Source: Defluviitaleaceae bacterium (GTDB taxonomy: Bacteria > Bacillota_A > Clostridia > Lachnospirales > WQUN01). From it: a DNA stretch of 7,409 bases. Position 1 is the first letter of the stretch, and each line of letters starts with the position of its first letter. A model generated the notes under the pieces. It was given only the letters and a program-made list of their open reading frames with translations. It did not search any database and had not been told where the DNA came from. A program made the position numbers and the translations under genes. Positions 6,907-7,409 of this stretch are shown one piece after another. Location: the NCBI GenBank assembly GCA_009779525.1, contig WREB01000049.1, positions 1 to 7,409 of the forward strand, in the 5' to 3' direction.

Positions 6907-7361
6907 TCCAGCGTCCCCGAAAAATTTTGCAAGGTTATTATCCTTTTGCCTCCGTTATCGAAGCTTGGATTCGGCCGCTCGATACCGACCCATACGGCGT
7001 TTGGCGGAAACAGGCTTGCCGCGCGGTCAGCCCATTCCACGAGGCTTACGCCGTCCGCGAAAAAATAGTCTTCGTAGCCGATACCCTCGAGGGATCTGGC
7101 TGCGTCGTCAAGGCGGTACAGATCGAAATGAAAAAAAGGGAGCCTGCCCGAATAAACGTTCATCAAGTTAAATGTCGGGCTTGTCACGTTTTCCAATACG
7201 CCAAAGCCTTGCGCGAATCCCTTGGCGAAAACTGTCTTGCCCGATCCGAGTTCGCCGGTCAAAGCGTATATGTCTCCAGGCGACGAGACTTGCGCGATGC
7301 GAAAGGCAAGCCGCGCCGTATCGTCATGCGATCCGCTTTCAATCCTTAAAGTACTGCCCAT
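6903..7361 (-). CDS. tsaE: tRNA t6A biosynthesis ATPase TsaE (YjeE)
   Basis: TsaE is the small P-loop ATPase that supports turnover of the TsaB-TsaD complex in t6A37 synthesis. It has 152 residues, the family norm. Walker A is GELGSGKT (36-43). The family motifs follow in order: TSPTF (60-64), HFDLYRL (78-84), an acidic GYEDYF segment (95-100) and VEWAD (108-112). ATG at 7361 gives the expected short N-terminus before the first strand. The frame stays open upstream to the window edge, but those residues do not look like TsaE. No clear Shine-Dalgarno is visible. The start appears to overlap the end of an upstream gene by 23 bases, and the stop overlaps the tsaB start by 4 bases. It is the first complete gene of the leftward run. 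Confidence 0.95.
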   Translation of the reverse strand: MGSTLRIESGSHDDTARLAFRIAQVSSPGDIYALTGELGSGKTVFAKGFAQGFGVLENVTSPTFNLMNVYSGRLPFFHFDLYRLDDAARSLEGIGYEDYFFADGVSLVEWADRAASLFPPNAVWVGIERPNPSFDNGGKRIITLQNFSGTLD

Positions 7362-7407
7362 GCCAAACCAGGAACGTGTATACGGCCCAAATTTTTCGCG
7401 CGTTGTC
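7339..7407 (-). CDS. Possible C-terminal tail of an upstream gene (partial)
   Basis: From the right edge, one minus-strand frame reads 22 residues ending VYTFLVWHGQYFKD and stops with TGA at 7341-7339, 23 bases inside tsaE. Of the three frames here it has the most genome-like third codon positions. The tryptophan- and aromatic-rich helix vaguely recalls the C-terminus of asparagine synthase-type proteins, which commonly end with a pattern like LWxLLxFxxWxxxF. With so few residues this is a guess, and the product must be treated as unidentified. If real, tsaE is not the first gene of the operon and its promoter lies outside the window. Confidence 0.35.
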   Translation of the reverse strand, partial: DNARKIWAVYTFLVWHGQYFKD

Positions 7408-7409
7408 TT

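Noticed and set aside
6867..7349. 160-codon plus-strand open frame opposite tsaE
   Set aside because: It is antisense to a gene with every TsaE motif, and the translation has no family features.

Overview
This 7.4-kb window is densely packed bacterial chromosome. By eye it is moderately GC-rich, codons favour G or C at the third position, and no gap between genes exceeds 14 bases. Gene families and order point to an uncultured Clostridia-like Firmicute: a BMP-type nucleoside ABC permease, tsaE-tsaB-rimI, an 800-residue Lon-family protease of the type common in Clostridia, and metG-tatD. That placement is an inference from gene content, since no rRNA or other phylogenetic marker was compared.

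Left arm, plus strand (1-984). The C-terminal part of a NupQ/YufQ-like nucleoside or simple-sugar ABC permease runs in from the left edge. A 111-residue protein of unknown function follows it directly, the stop and start abutting as TAAATG. This is the tail of an uptake operon whose substrate-binding protein, ATPase and first permease would lie to the left.

Right arm, minus strand (7407 down to 989). This is one apparent polycistronic unit, read right to left: the possible tail of an unidentified gene, tsaE, tsaB, rimI, a Lon-family AAA+ protease, metG and tatD. Junctions overlap by up to 23 bases or are separated by 14 or fewer. TsaE and TsaB belong to the machinery for the tRNA t6A37 modification, RimI is a protein N-terminal acetyltransferase, MetG charges tRNA-Met, TatD is a metal-dependent nuclease, and the Lon-like enzyme is a predicted Ser/Lys peptidase. 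The theme is tRNA maturation, decoding and protein quality control. TsaD, the catalytic subunit that often follows rimI, is not in the window.

The two arms converge at 984/989 with only 4 bases between the stop codons.

The main anomaly is in metG. It is split by an apparent one-base deletion at about 2646-2647; restoring one base gives an intact 510-residue MetRS. The Lon-like protease has its catalytic dyad (S660/K703) but an unusual Walker B region. I found no CRISPR array, mobile element, tRNA, rRNA, riboswitch or obviously new defence or biosynthetic system. Most of the window is housekeeping.
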